DNA of 64,000 bases from Lachnospiraceae bacterium RM5 (GTDB taxonomy: Bacteria > Bacillota > Clostridia > Lachnospirales > Lachnospiraceae). The notes beneath the pieces were generated by a model. That model made no database searches. It was not told where the DNA came from and was given only the letters and a program-made list of their open reading frames with translations. Every line of letters starts with the position of its first letter. Position 1 is the stretch's first letter. Made by a program: the position numbers and the translations under genes. Of this stretch, positions 6,810 through 19,570 are shown one piece after another. The DNA is taken from the NCBI GenBank assembly GCA_900110975.1, contig FOFK01000006.1, forward strand, positions 61,130-125,129. The letters are read 5' to 3'.

Positions 6810-8909
6810 TTATCTTTCAGTTTTTTTCTCTACATTCCTATGAAAATTAATATCCGCCAAAATAATCGCTGTTTCTGTTGTATCATTTTTTCCTTTCCAT
6901 CCACAAATAAAACGTATCACAGCATCATCTGGTGTATATCCTGATGAAATAAGCTGCTTAATATTTTCATTACACTTACTAGAAAATTGAAGAACAGGTA
7001 TAAGTTTTTCATTTCCTTGTACGTAAAGTCTGTTACCCTTTACAATAAGGTGCATACCACTTTTCAGTCTTACTATTAAAGATTTTTTATCTTTAAAGAA
7101 ATCTAAATATACATCTCTGTGTGAAAGCTGAACTATCAATTCCGTGGATTTTGGATATACATGTAAATCTATTTCATCAGTTGTTGCATATTCTGTATAC
7201 TTATCAAATACATCACTAAAATAATGAATATGCAATATTTTTTTTGCTCTTGTCATTCCAACATAGATTTTTCTTTTTTCCTCATCATTCCCCATATTAG
7301 CATTATTAAGAAGCATATAAACATTATCAAATTCTCTGCCTTTTGACTTATGCATTGTTGAAATTGTAATCGTTCCTTGTTCATTTGTATAAAAATCTTC
7401 CATTTTAGATTCATGCAAAAACATTTCAAAATCAGTGCGATATTTCTTTTCATTGGTTTCTGTAAATGTATTTAAAATATTCATAATAACAGGCAAACAT
7501 GCACTTATTCTGTATCTATCCTGTAATGCTTTTAGTGCACTATCCCACAACTCATTACTAATAACAGGAGATACATTTTCCTTATTAAGCATATTAAGAA
7601 AATATCGTATTTCTGCAATATCATACAAATCAAATCCATCAATAGACTGTATAAGTTTTGCAGAAATTTTTTTCTGTTTTAAAATACCAAGTATCATTAA
7701 AGCTTCTTTATTGGTATTTGTAAGAATACAGGTGGTGCCTTTTACACCTGCTTTCAACATATCCTCAACCAATGCTATTTCCATATTATTGCCACTATGC
7801 TTTATCAGTTTAACCTCTCCAGAATTCTTAGAAACTGCAATAATATCCTGTGTTTTCATTCTATTAGAAATTTCCTTTACAAAACGATTTGTAAAAGATA
7901 CCACATCCTGAAAACTCCTGTAGTTCTCAATAAGCGAATACTGTTTTGCATCATGTTTAGTGACAAATGACTTAAGATACTTAGAATCTGATCCACGGAA
8001 CTGATATATATTCTGATCATCATCTCCAACCGCAATTATACGCATATCCTCGTTTCTTTCCATCAAAACTTCTATGAGCTGATATTCGTACTTATCCATA
8101 TCCTGTGCTTCATCTATAACAAGAACAGATTTTGTGATTTTACCTAAATCAACATCACCATTTTTAATAAGCTCACCTGCATCCTTAACGACATTTTCAG
8201 ATTCCTTTATATTTCCTATTTTTCCAAGTAAATCAAAACAATACGAATGAAATGTTTTTATCTCAATGTAATTGGCAGCATTACCTATTAATTCACGCAA
8301 ACGCTGCTTAAATTCAATAGCTGCAGCACGTGAAAATGTCAGCATTAACAACTGTTCATGCTTTACATCTTCAAGCAAAAGAAGTGATGCCAGCTTATGT
8401 ACAAGAACTCTGGTTTTTCCACTTCCGGGTCCAGCAGACACTACTATATATTTTGATGTATCATCATTAATAATTTCAAGCTGTCTTTCTGATAGAGTAT
8501 CAAATAATTGATGATATTTCTTTGGAGTTATGTTTCGTTCAATCTCAGAAAGTCTGTCACCTGAAAAATACTCTGATAAGAATTTCTTATAGTCCATCTG
8601 AAAATAATCATTTACAAACTTTAATGCCTGATTATAGTCACGCACCATCATATTAGCATATTCACCTACAATATGAATTTGCTGAATCTTTTGCTGATAA
8701 AACTCATTAAGCTGTTTATAATCATCAATTTTATAACGTATCTTATTATCAAGTATCAGACGTTTAATACGCATTCCACTGTATAACACAAGGAAGCCAC
8801 CCTCTAGCTTTAATGCACCTATCTTTGAAAGAAAAAGTAGTGCTTCTTCAATATTCTGTTTATTAATTTTTAAAAGTGATTGTGTATGAAATTCATTTAA
8901 TAATTCCAT
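6810..8909 (-). CDS. UvrD/Rep-like superfamily I DNA helicase (probable C-terminal half of a split RecQ-UvrD protein)
   Basis: Visible helicase motifs: Walker A SAGPGSGKTRVLVHKLA (around residue 155), motif Ia LTFSRAAAIEFKQRL, motif II LVIDEAQDMDKYEYQ, motif III VGDDDQNIYQFRGS, motif V ISTMHKSKGREFDNVYML and motif VI YVGMTRAKK. About 150 residues precede Walker A. The ATG at 8909 has no recognisable ribosome-binding site, and its reading frame stays open upstream into the end of the RecQ gene, where a -1 shift at a run of six T residues would join the two. It therefore looks like the C-terminal part of a single exonuclease-RecQ-UvrD polypeptide, or a gene expressed by translational coupling. 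Confidence 0.85.
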   Translation of the reverse strand: MELLNEFHTQSLLKINKQNIEEALLFLSKIGALKLEGGFLVLYSGMRIKRLILDNKIRYKIDDYKQLNEFYQQKIQQIHIVGEYANMMVRDYNQALKFVNDYFQMDYKKFLSEYFSGDRLSEIERNITPKKYHQLFDTLSERQLEIINDDTSKYIVVSAGPGSGKTRVLVHKLASLLLLEDVKHEQLLMLTFSRAAAIEFKQRLRELIGNAANYIEIKTFHSYCFDLLGKIGNIKESENVVKDAGELIKNGDVDLGKITKSVLVIDEAQDMDKYEYQLIEVLMERNEDMRIIAVGDDDQNIYQFRGSDSKYLKSFVTKHDAKQYSLIENYRSFQDVVSFTNRFVKEISNRMKTQDIIAVSKNSGEVKLIKHSGNNMEIALVEDMLKAGVKGTTCILTNTNKEALMILGILKQKKISAKLIQSIDGFDLYDIAEIRYFLNMLNKENVSPVISNELWDSALKALQDRYRISACLPVIMNILNTFTETNEKKYRTDFEMFLHESKMEDFYTNEQGTITISTMHKSKGREFDNVYMLLNNANMGNDEEKRKIYVGMTRAKKILHIHYFSDVFDKYTEYATTDEIDLHVYPKSTELIVQLSHRDVYLDFFKDKKSLIVRLKSGMHLIVKGNRLYVQGNEKLIPVLQFSSKCNENIKQLISSGYTPDDAVIRFICGWKGKNDTTETAIILADINFHRNVEKKTER

Positions 8910-8935
8910 TATTGAAAAACCAACAAGTACTTCAT

Positions 8936-11419
8936 TTAATAAAAAAGTGTTTTTATAGAATTTACAGAACTTTTTTTAATACCTTTAGCAAGAGCAGCTT
9001 CATTTAGCTCTTTATAATTCATACATAGTTTATCAGCATCTATATAATCAAGTAAAAAAGATTCAAGAGTCTGAAACTGGCGCAATATCTGCATGGACTT
9101 ATTTACAGTATCCGTTTTTTGAATATAAGCAGTTAAATCTTTAGTATCAGCAAGTAATCCTGCTTCTCGCATCTGCTGGATAGAATGAATAACATCCGCT
9201 TTTTCAATACCTAATCTGTCTGCAATATAATCAACTCTTGACTCAGCATCATTATTACCTGCCTTTGCAATACTTTTACTTGAAATCAAAGACTTTATAA
9301 TTCGTTTAGCATTATTTCTTTCATCATCATTTTCAAATCGAGAAGAACTGTCAATTATCTTTACTGCCTCAATCATACTTTTTACAAGAATGCTATCAGC
9401 ATATATATTTGGTATATTTTTACCTCGCTTAACGTAACCTGCATTTTCAAGTGCCTGTATTGCTGTCTTTACTCTTGTTTCTATTTCTGTAACACCTTCG
9501 TCCCATCCTGCCTGTCTTGCAACTTCAAGAGCCGAACAACAAACTTCAGGACGATTCCTCGTTAAATCTTTAATTGCTTTCCACACCTGCTGTATCTCAC
9601 TAATACTAAGTTTAGTCTGATTAAGAAGAATAAAATGCTTATCCAAATCACTATCATTAAATAGTACATAACACTCTGCCTGCAATGTTTCATCACGTCC
9701 TGCACGGCCTGCTTCCTGTACATAATTTTCAAGTGAATCAGAAATATCATAATGAATTACAAGCTTAACATTAGATTTATCTACACCCATACCAAAAGCT
9801 GAAGTTGCAACAATAATCTGTATTTCATCATTAATAAATTCTTCCTGATTCTCCTGCTTATCCCTGCTATCCATTTTTCCATTAAAAGGTCTTGCTTTAA
9901 AACCATCACTACAAAGTTTTTTCGCCAGTTCTATTGTTTTTTTTGTTCTTGAAACATAGATAATTGTAGGACATTTTTTTTGTTCTATAAGCATACGAAG
10001 TGTTTCATATTTTTCTTCATTAGTTTCTTTATATAGTACTTCATAACGCAAATTAGTACGTGATGCATTTGTTGCAAATAATTCCAACTCTAAATCTAAC
10101 TTATTCTTAAAATATTCTTTTATATCACTGATTACTTTTTGTTTTGCTGTGGCTGTAAAACAAGATACTGGTATTTTACAATTGTTTCCTTTTTTCTCCT
10201 GCAATTCTCGGATAAAATCACCAATATACAGATAATCTACTCTAAAATCTTGTCCCCAGGCTGAGAAACAATGTGCTTCATCAATTACAAAACGATCTAT
10301 ATTACGCGATAAAAATAATCGCTCTATTGTGATAGAACGTAACGATTCCGGAGATATATATAATATTGACGCAATGCCTGATTCAACCCGTTCTATAGCT
10401 TCAGCTCTTTCAATTGGACTTAATAAACCATTTATAGTTACAGCTTCAGCAATGCCTTTTTTTTCAAGATTATCTACCTGATCTTTCATCAAAGATTGCA
10501 AAGGAGATATTACAACTGTAAGAGCACGTTCTGTTTTTCCTGCCATAAAAGCAGGAATCTGAAAGGTTAATGATTTCCCACCACCTGTTGGAAAAATTGC
10601 CAGTAAAGATTTATGTTCCACTGCTGCCTTAACAGCATTTTCCTGCAATGGTTCATCATTGTATTTACGAAAACCTGGATAACCAAAATACTTACTAAGA
10701 TAATTTACAGGATTAAGACTTGATTTACAATAATCACATTCATGACAGGAGGTATTTCTAAGCACACGCATAACCGTATCTACATTTGGATAATTTATCT
10801 GTACCCATCTAGGTATTAATGAATATTCCTCAGTAGCAGATATAAGTGCAAGACAATATGCAAGTTCAACAGGTTTTCTTAAGATAATATCAGACAAAGA
10901 AGTATTTTTACAAATCTTACCTGAAAATTTTGTTTTAATTACTGATTCAATATCTGTCTCTTCTGAATAATTTAAATAATCAAAAAAACCCGAAAAATAT
11001 ATATTATTTTTCAGGAGCATATAATATATAAGCTTCATTTCATCATCCAAAGACATAAAGGCATTTACTTCATCATAAAAAAGTTCTTTTGCCTTTATAG
11101 CATCATTTAATGGATTATTTAATTCATCTGTCAGAAGCTTATCATCTTTTAAAAGTTTATGATATGGTTTATTTGGAAATAAAAGTGGTGAAAGATATAG
11201 AGTATCAATTAACTTTGATTTATTTGGAATTCCAATATATTTAACATCATGATTAATAATATTATGACCACAAATATAGTAAGCTCCTCTAATGAAGGAA
11301 TCAAATTCATGAGCTGTTTTTGTATGCAGTTTATCATCATTTCCATTTATTGCACCAAAATCACATACCTTTTTATTAGTTATACTAACTTCGGTATCAA
11401 TAAAAAAGATATTCTTCAT
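8936..11419 (-). CDS. RecQ-family DNA helicase with N-terminal DEDD exonuclease-like domain
   Basis: The first 190 or so residues resemble a DnaQ-type 3'-5' exonuclease: FFIDTEVS (Asp8, Glu10), GHNIINHD (around 51-58) and PLNDAIKAKELF (around 103-114). The RecQ helicase follows: Walker A IFPTGGGKSLTF, DEAH box FVIDEAHCFSAWGQDFR, motif V VATSAFGMGVDKSNV and motif VI YVQEAGRAGRD. The C-terminal third is a winged-helix/accessory region. It starts at the ATG at 11419 behind GGGGGTG. It ends abruptly at a T-rich stretch just before the UvrD-like gene. It probably acts in DNA processing or defence; a housekeeping RecQ normally lacks the N-terminal exonuclease. Confidence 0.88.
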   Translation of the reverse strand: MKNIFFIDTEVSITNKKVCDFGAINGNDDKLHTKTAHEFDSFIRGAYYICGHNIINHDVKYIGIPNKSKLIDTLYLSPLLFPNKPYHKLLKDDKLLTDELNNPLNDAIKAKELFYDEVNAFMSLDDEMKLIYYMLLKNNIYFSGFFDYLNYSEETDIESVIKTKFSGKICKNTSLSDIILRKPVELAYCLALISATEEYSLIPRWVQINYPNVDTVMRVLRNTSCHECDYCKSSLNPVNYLSKYFGYPGFRKYNDEPLQENAVKAAVEHKSLLAIFPTGGGKSLTFQIPAFMAGKTERALTVVISPLQSLMKDQVDNLEKKGIAEAVTINGLLSPIERAEAIERVESGIASILYISPESLRSITIERLFLSRNIDRFVIDEAHCFSAWGQDFRVDYLYIGDFIRELQEKKGNNCKIPVSCFTATAKQKVISDIKEYFKNKLDLELELFATNASRTNLRYEVLYKETNEEKYETLRMLIEQKKCPTIIYVSRTKKTIELAKKLCSDGFKARPFNGKMDSRDKQENQEEFINDEIQIIVATSAFGMGVDKSNVKLVIHYDISDSLENYVQEAGRAGRDETLQAECYVLFNDSDLDKHFILLNQTKLSISEIQQVWKAIKDLTRNRPEVCCSALEVARQAGWDEGVTEIETRVKTAIQALENAGYVKRGKNIPNIYADSILVKSMIEAVKIIDSSSRFENDDERNNAKRIIKSLISSKSIAKAGNNDAESRVDYIADRLGIEKADVIHSIQQMREAGLLADTKDLTAYIQKTDTVNKSMQILRQFQTLESFLLDYIDADKLCMNYKELNEAALAKGIKKSSVNSIKTLFY

Positions 11420-11489
11420 GAATTCACCCCCTGACTTATTTATATCTGCAGATAGTTATAATTACTACAAAATTAATAGATACACTATC

Positions 11490-12125
11490 TTACACACTCT
11501 TTTTTCTTCTCTTATACTTCTTTCTTCTTCTGGCCTTTTGTTTTTTTTCTTCCCTGTATTTATTTATTTCATCAAAAATCTTTGTATAATCTCTTTCAAA
11601 CAATTCATCTGTTATTTGTCTTTTTAATTTTTCTTTTTCAACTGATTCGAAAAGATAATTTATAACAAATTCCTTGCTTTTTCCTGCATATTTATACAGT
11701 CCATTTATTTCCTGAATATGTGCGATTTCAGGTCTCCATAAAAAACTTAGCTGGTTATAAATATTTGCAGTTTCATTAATTTCAGGCTCTCGTAGAATAT
11801 AAAAATCTGTTTTATCATCAATGTTTTCAGTAACAATTATTCCCCAATGCTCTGGAATATGCTCTTTTACATGATATGCATGGGATGAACCTACGACTAT
11901 GATATTGTAATCAAAAAATTTATCATAATCCTCTATCTGACTCTTAAGTCTTACATATGTATCCGCATCGCTTTTTATCTCAATGCCATATATAAGAGAA
12001 TTTTGTATCATAATAATATCAGCCCTTGACCTGCCGATATTTTTTTCTTCAAATATTCTTATTTTTTTATAATTTTCTTCTAAAAATTCAAATAATGGTT
12101 CCCTGATATCTTTATCTTTCAACAT
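11490..12125 (-). CDS. sce7726-like PD-(D/E)XK nuclease-fold protein
   Basis: The 211-residue protein shows GRSRADIIMI then GIEIKSDADTYVRLKSQI: an Arg-Ala-Asp-Ile strand and an E-I-K motif. Together these match the PD-(D/E)XK core (Asp ... Glu-x-Lys) of sce7726/MmcB-like proteins, which are linked with DNA repair or mobile elements. The C-terminal 35 residues are extremely rich in Lys and Arg, consistent with nucleic-acid binding. It begins three nt after the fumarase beta subunit stop and precedes the RecQ gene, so it may be part of the accessory helicase block. Function is inferred from fold motifs only. Confidence 0.7.
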   Translation of the reverse strand: MLKDKDIREPLFEFLEENYKKIRIFEEKNIGRSRADIIMIQNSLIYGIEIKSDADTYVRLKSQIEDYDKFFDYNIIVVGSSHAYHVKEHIPEHWGIIVTENIDDKTDFYILREPEINETANIYNQLSFLWRPEIAHIQEINGLYKYAGKSKEFVINYLFESVEKEKLKRQITDELFERDYTKIFDEINKYREEKKQKARRRKKYKRRKKSV

Positions 12126-12128
12126 ATT

Positions 12129-12662
12129 TTAGCATACCATCTCATAAAGATTATTTCCCTTAGAATCAATAACTACGATAGCAGGAAAATCTTCTACTTC
12201 TAATTTTCTGATTGCTTCTGTTCCAAGGTCATCATATGCTATCACTTCACTTTTTTTAATGCATTTTGAAAGAAGTGCTCCTGCACCACCAACGGCAGCA
12301 AAGTAAACACACTTGTTTCTTACAACAGCATCAATTACTTCTTTGCTTCTTTTTCCTTTTCCAATCATTCCCTTTAAACCAAGGTCTAAAAGTGTTGGAG
12401 CATATTTATCCATTCTGCTTGCAGTTGTTGGACCTGCAGAACCTATGACTCTTCCTTCTCTTGCAGGAGATGGACCCATGTAATAAATAATATTATCCTT
12501 AAGAGACATTGGAATTTCCTTATTCTCATTAATTGCATCAAACATTCTTTTATGTGCAGCATCCCTTGCTGTATATATAGTTCCGGTAATATAAACATAA
12601 TCACCTGATTTTAAATTTATTATTTTCTCCTCCTTGAGTGGAGCACTTATCTTAATATCCAT
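12129..12662 (-). CDS. Fumarate hydratase, beta subunit (class I, C-terminal domain)
   Basis: A 177-residue protein matching the C-terminal domain of Fe-S hydro-lyases (FumA/TtdB type): GDYVYITGTIYTARDAAHKR at the N-terminus, the conserved block YYMGPSPAREGRVIGSAGPTT cut at its middle by Gly-rich turns, and GKG-S near residue 110. With the alpha subunit encoded 40 nt upstream it should form the two-subunit [4Fe-4S] fumarase converting fumarate and malate. Tartrate dehydratase TtdB has the same architecture, so substrate is inferred from commonness of fumarase in Clostridia. Confidence 0.88.
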   Translation of the reverse strand: MDIKISAPLKEEKIINLKSGDYVYITGTIYTARDAAHKRMFDAINENKEIPMSLKDNIIYYMGPSPAREGRVIGSAGPTTASRMDKYAPTLLDLGLKGMIGKGKRSKEVIDAVVRNKCVYFAAVGGAGALLSKCIKKSEVIAYDDLGTEAIRKLEVEDFPAIVVIDSKGNNLYEMVC

Positions 12663-12702
12663 AATATTCCTCTAAATAAATATTTTTGAAATTTTTAATT
12701 TT

Positions 12703-13545
12703 CTACAATACTCGTTTTACATGTCTGTTTACATGACAACAGATATTTATTCCCACCGGAAGGCCTGCTATATGAGTTGGATATGTTTCAATATTTACTG
12801 CAAATGCAGTGTTTTTTCCACCAAGCCCACCAGGACCGATTCCTAAAGCATTTATTTTCTCAAGCATTTCTTCTTCTAAATCCTTAACATATGGAATATC
12901 AGAATGAATGCTTACAGATCTTGTTAAAGCTTTCTTTGCAAGGATTGCACATTTTTCAAAGTCACCGCCAATTCCTACACCAACAACCATTGGTGGGCAG
13001 GCATTTGGACCCGCATCCTTTACGGCAGTTAAGATTGCATTTTTTACGCCTTCAATACCATCTGCCGGTTTAAGCATGAACACCCTACTCATGTTTTCAC
13101 TACCAAATCCCTTTGGTGCAAAAGTAATTTCTACTTTATCACCAGAAACTATTTCATAATGAATGATTGCAGGTGTGTTATCTTTTGTATTTTCCCTGAT
13201 AATAGGATCGTTTACAACAGATTTTCTAAGATATCCATCTACATATCCTCTTCTTACACCTTCATTAATTGCATCTTCAAGATTACCATCAACAAAATGT
13301 ACATCCTGACCTACTTTAATGAAAATGATTGCCATTCCTGTATCCTGGCATATAGGAATCATATCACTTCCTGCAATTTTTAAATTTTCTTCCAAAGAAG
13401 AGAGAACTTTCTTACCAAGTTCTCCTTCTTCAGTATCAATGGCATTTTTCAAGCAATTCACCATATCATCTGCAAGATAGTGATTTGCTTCAATGCACAT
13501 TTCTTTAATATTATTTGTTATTAAATCAACACTTATTTCTCTCAT
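12703..13545 (-). CDS. Fumarate hydratase, alpha subunit (class I, N-terminal domain)
   Basis: A protein of about 280 residues with the Fe-S ligand cysteines in PICQDTGMAIIF, NACPPMVVGVGIGG and the region FEKCAILAKKAL, as in FumA/TtdA alpha subunits; GPGGLGGK and the C-terminal HIAGLPVGINICCHVNRH block are also family hallmarks. The start was placed at the ATG at 13545; a TTG six codons upstream is possible, since the ribosome site AGCAGG before the ATG is weak. It is co-transcribed with the beta subunit and lies downstream of gyrA. Confidence 0.9.
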   Translation of the reverse strand: MREISVDLITNNIKEMCIEANHYLADDMVNCLKNAIDTEEGELGKKVLSSLEENLKIAGSDMIPICQDTGMAIIFIKVGQDVHFVDGNLEDAINEGVRRGYVDGYLRKSVVNDPIIRENTKDNTPAIIHYEIVSGDKVEITFAPKGFGSENMSRVFMLKPADGIEGVKNAILTAVKDAGPNACPPMVVGVGIGGDFEKCAILAKKALTRSVSIHSDIPYVKDLEEEMLEKINALGIGPGGLGGKNTAFAVNIETYPTHIAGLPVGINICCHVNRHVKRVL

Positions 13546-13641
13546 TTTTTTGCCTGCTACCAAATTTTTATTTTTTTAAATATTTACAATAAATTTATAA
13601 CTATCTGTTACTAAATTTAATTTTTTTGATTCTGTTTCAGG

Positions 13642-16176
13642 TTAATTTTCCTTATTTTCTATAGTTTCACTACTGCTGCTATTTTCACTGTTATCATCAG
13701 ATTCAACTATTTCTTCAGAATCATTATTCTTAGGATTTTCCCTTACTTTAGCAATCTTTGCAACTTTAACATCTGAATTTTTATCAATGTTCATAAGTTT
13801 TACACCAGAAGTATTTCTTCCAATTGTTGATAAATCGCTAACCTTGAATTCAATGATAATACCTTCATTTGTTATCATCATTACTTCATGATCATCATTA
13901 ACAGCCTTAAATCCTATGACTTTTCCGGTTTTTTCTGTTATCTTATAACATCTTAAACCTTTACCAGATCTCTTCTGGGTATTGAAATTATCTATACTTG
14001 TTCTCTTACCCATACCATTTTCTGTAACGATAAGAAGGTCTTTACCCTGGATATTCATCTGCATTCCAACGATTTCATCATCAGCAGAAATTCTCATACC
14101 CATTACACCCATGGCAGATCTTCCCATTTCTCTTACATCTGTATCTTTAAATCTGATACACATACCATTTTTTGAAATAAGAAAAATATCTCTTGTATTA
14201 TCAGTTGTCTTAACTTCAATAAGTTCATCGTTTTCACGAAGAGTTATTGCAAGTAAGCCATTTCTTCTTACATTTTTAAAATCTATAAGAGGTGTCTTTT
14301 TAACAATACCCCTCTTTGTTGTCATAAATAAGAATTTATTTTCATTAAATTCTTTAACAGGAATAATCGCAGAAATCTTTTCACCCGGCTGTAATTCTAA
14401 CAGATTTATTATAGCCATTCCTCTTGCATTTCTTCCTGCCTCAGGTATCTCATAAGCTTTTAATTTGTATGCCCTTCCTTTATTTGTAAAGAATAAAATA
14501 AAGTTATGGGTTGATGTCATAAGAAGATCAACTATAAAATCATCTTCTATAGTCTGCATTCCTTTAATTCCTCTACCGCCTCTGTTCTGGGTTTTGAAAT
14601 TATCAACTGTCATTCTCTTGATATATCCAAGATTTGTTCTTGCAATAATTGTATTTTCTACAGGAATTAAATCTTCATCTCTTATATCATCAATATCAAA
14701 TCCAATGCTTGTTCTTCTTTCATCACCGTGTTTATCAGAAATAATAAGAATTTCTTCTTTGATTACACCAAGTAATTTTTTCTCATCTTCAAGGATTTCC
14801 CTTAAATATGCAATCTTAATTTCTAATTCTTTTAACTCATTTTCAAGTCTTTCTCTTTCCAAACCTGTAAGAGTTTTAAGTCTCATTTCAACGATTGCAT
14901 TTGCCTGGGCTTCTGTTAATCCAAATCTCTCTATTAAGCCTTCTTTAGCAATCTGTGTTGTCTTGGAACCTCTGATAATCTTGATAACTTCATCAATATT
15001 ATCAAGTGCAATTAATAATCCCTTTAAAATATGTGCTCTTTCTTCAGCTTTATTAAGATCAAATCTTGTTCTTCTTGTAACAACATCCTTCTGATGTTCA
15101 AGATAATGTTTAAGCATATCAAGTAAATTTAATACTTTTGGCTCATTATTAACAAGTGCAAGCATAATTACACCAAATGTATCCTGAAGCTGGGTATGCT
15201 TATATAAATGATTAAGAACAATATTAGGATTTACATCCCTTCTAAGTTCTATAACTATTCTCATTCCGGATTTATCTGATTCATCTCTTAAATCAGTGAT
15301 TCCGTCAACCCTTTTATCTTTAACAAGTTCAGCAATTTTTTCAACTAATTTTGCTTTATTTACAAGGTAAGGAAGCTCTGTAACAATAATTCTGTTTTTG
15401 CCATTTTCCATTGGTTCAATATCAGTAAGAGCTCTTACTTTTATCTTACCTCTTCCTGTTCTGTAAGCTTCTTCAATTCCACGTTTTCCAAGGATAGTTG
15501 CACCTGTTGGGAAATCAGGACCTTTAATAATATCAAGCAGTTCATCAACTGTTGTTTCTTTATCTTCGATGTTATTATCAATTATTTTAACAACACCATT
15601 AATTACTTCAGTAAGGTTGTGTGGTGGTATATTTGTTGCCATACCAACAGCAATACCACTTGCACCATTTACTAAAATATTTGGAAATCTTGCAGGTAAA
15701 ACTGAAGGCTCTTTTTCTGTTTCATCAAAGTTTGGTACAAAATCAACTGTGTCTTTATTGATATCAGCAAGCATTTCCATGGAAACTTTACTAAGTCTTG
15801 CTTCTGTATATCTCATGGCAGCCGCGCCATCTCCGTCTACAGAACCAAAGTTTCCATGTCCGTCAACTAATGGAAATCTTGTTGACCATTCCTGAGCCAT
15901 ATTAACAAGTGCACCATAAATTGAGCTGTCTCCATGTGGATGGTATTTACCCATTGTATCACCGACGATACGTGCACATTTTCTATGTGGCTTGTCAGGA
16001 CCGTTGTTAAGTTCTATCATTGAATATAAGACTCTTCTTTGTACAGGCTTTAAACCATCTCTTACATCAGGTAAAGCTCTTGCAGCGATTACGCTCATGG
16101 CATAATCAATATAGGATTTTTCCATGGTTGTTTTCAAATCAACTTCATGTACTTTATCAATTTCTACTTTTTCCAT
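13642..16176 (-). CDS. gyrA: DNA gyrase subunit A
   Basis: An 844-residue type IIA topoisomerase subunit. The QRDR/active site region is intact: [35 protein letters not shown], and the catalytic Tyr in [11 protein letters not shown]. The GyrA box appears as [10 protein letters not shown] (canonical QRRGGKG), followed by the six-blade beta-pinwheel repeats that wrap DNA and an acidic Ser/Asn/Glu tail of about 30 residues. It follows gyrB with a 69-nt gap, the conserved order near oriC. Confidence 0.98.
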   Translation of the reverse strand: MEKVEIDKVHEVDLKTTMEKSYIDYAMSVIAARALPDVRDGLKPVQRRVLYSMIELNNGPDKPHRKCARIVGDTMGKYHPHGDSSIYGALVNMAQEWSTRFPLVDGHGNFGSVDGDGAAAMRYTEARLSKVSMEMLADINKDTVDFVPNFDETEKEPSVLPARFPNILVNGASGIAVGMATNIPPHNLTEVINGVVKIIDNNIEDKETTVDELLDIIKGPDFPTGATILGKRGIEEAYRTGRGKIKVRALTDIEPMENGKNRIIVTELPYLVNKAKLVEKIAELVKDKRVDGITDLRDESDKSGMRIVIELRRDVNPNIVLNHLYKHTQLQDTFGVIMLALVNNEPKVLNLLDMLKHYLEHQKDVVTRRTRFDLNKAEERAHILKGLLIALDNIDEVIKIIRGSKTTQIAKEGLIERFGLTEAQANAIVEMRLKTLTGLERERLENELKELEIKIAYLREILEDEKKLLGVIKEEILIISDKHGDERRTSIGFDIDDIRDEDLIPVENTIIARTNLGYIKRMTVDNFKTQNRGGRGIKGMQTIEDDFIVDLLMTSTHNFILFFTNKGRAYKLKAYEIPEAGRNARGMAIINLLELQPGEKISAIIPVKEFNENKFLFMTTKRGIVKKTPLIDFKNVRRNGLLAITLRENDELIEVKTTDNTRDIFLISKNGMCIRFKDTDVREMGRSAMGVMGMRISADDEIVGMQMNIQGKDLLIVTENGMGKRTSIDNFNTQKRSGKGLRCYKITEKTGKVIGFKAVNDDHEVMMITNEGIIIEFKVSDLSTIGRNTSGVKLMNIDKNSDVKVAKIAKVRENPKNNDSEEIVESDDNSENSSSSETIENKEN

Positions 16177-16245
16177 TTTATTTGACCTTTCTTAATAAAT
16201 TTAAGGTGATTATTTCATAAACTAAAATCTCAAAAAATATAAATA

Positions 16246-19269
<3,024 letters not shown>

Positions 19270-19280
<11 letters not shown>

Positions 19281-19494
19281 TATCTTTTCCTAAAATTTCT
19301 ATTTTTTCTTCATTGAATTCAACTATATCACCAGGATATAATTTTCTTCCTCTTCTTTCATCAACTTCACCATTTACTTTTACATTACCGCTTGTAATTT
19401 CAATCTTTGCTTCAATTCCTGAACTTACAAGTCCGCATGCCTTAAGTGCCTGGCCAAGCTTAATATAATCTTCTTTTAAAACTATGCTATTCAT
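19270..19494 (-). CDS. yaaA: S4-domain RNA-binding protein YaaA
   Basis: A 74-residue S4-like protein (IKLGQALKACGLVSSGIEAK, then VKVNGEVDERRGRKLYPGDIV) found between dnaN and recF across Firmicutes. The S4 fold binds structured RNA; the protein has been associated with ribosome assembly. Its stop overlaps the recF start by 11 bases. Confidence 0.94.
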
Positions 19495-19570
19495 ATCTTT
19501 CCTTCTAAAATAATTATGCTAAATTATAATTATTTTCTTTTAATTTTACATAAATCAAATTTATTTAAAT

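Noticed and set aside
6810-11419. Naming the helicase pair as a known defence system (for example Zorya, BREX or Gabija)
   Set aside because: None of the diagnostic partner genes of those systems is present; the domain set differs.
13982-15895. Long open frames opposite gyrA
   Set aside because: They are antisense shadows of the AT-rich gyrA coding sequence and show no conserved motifs.
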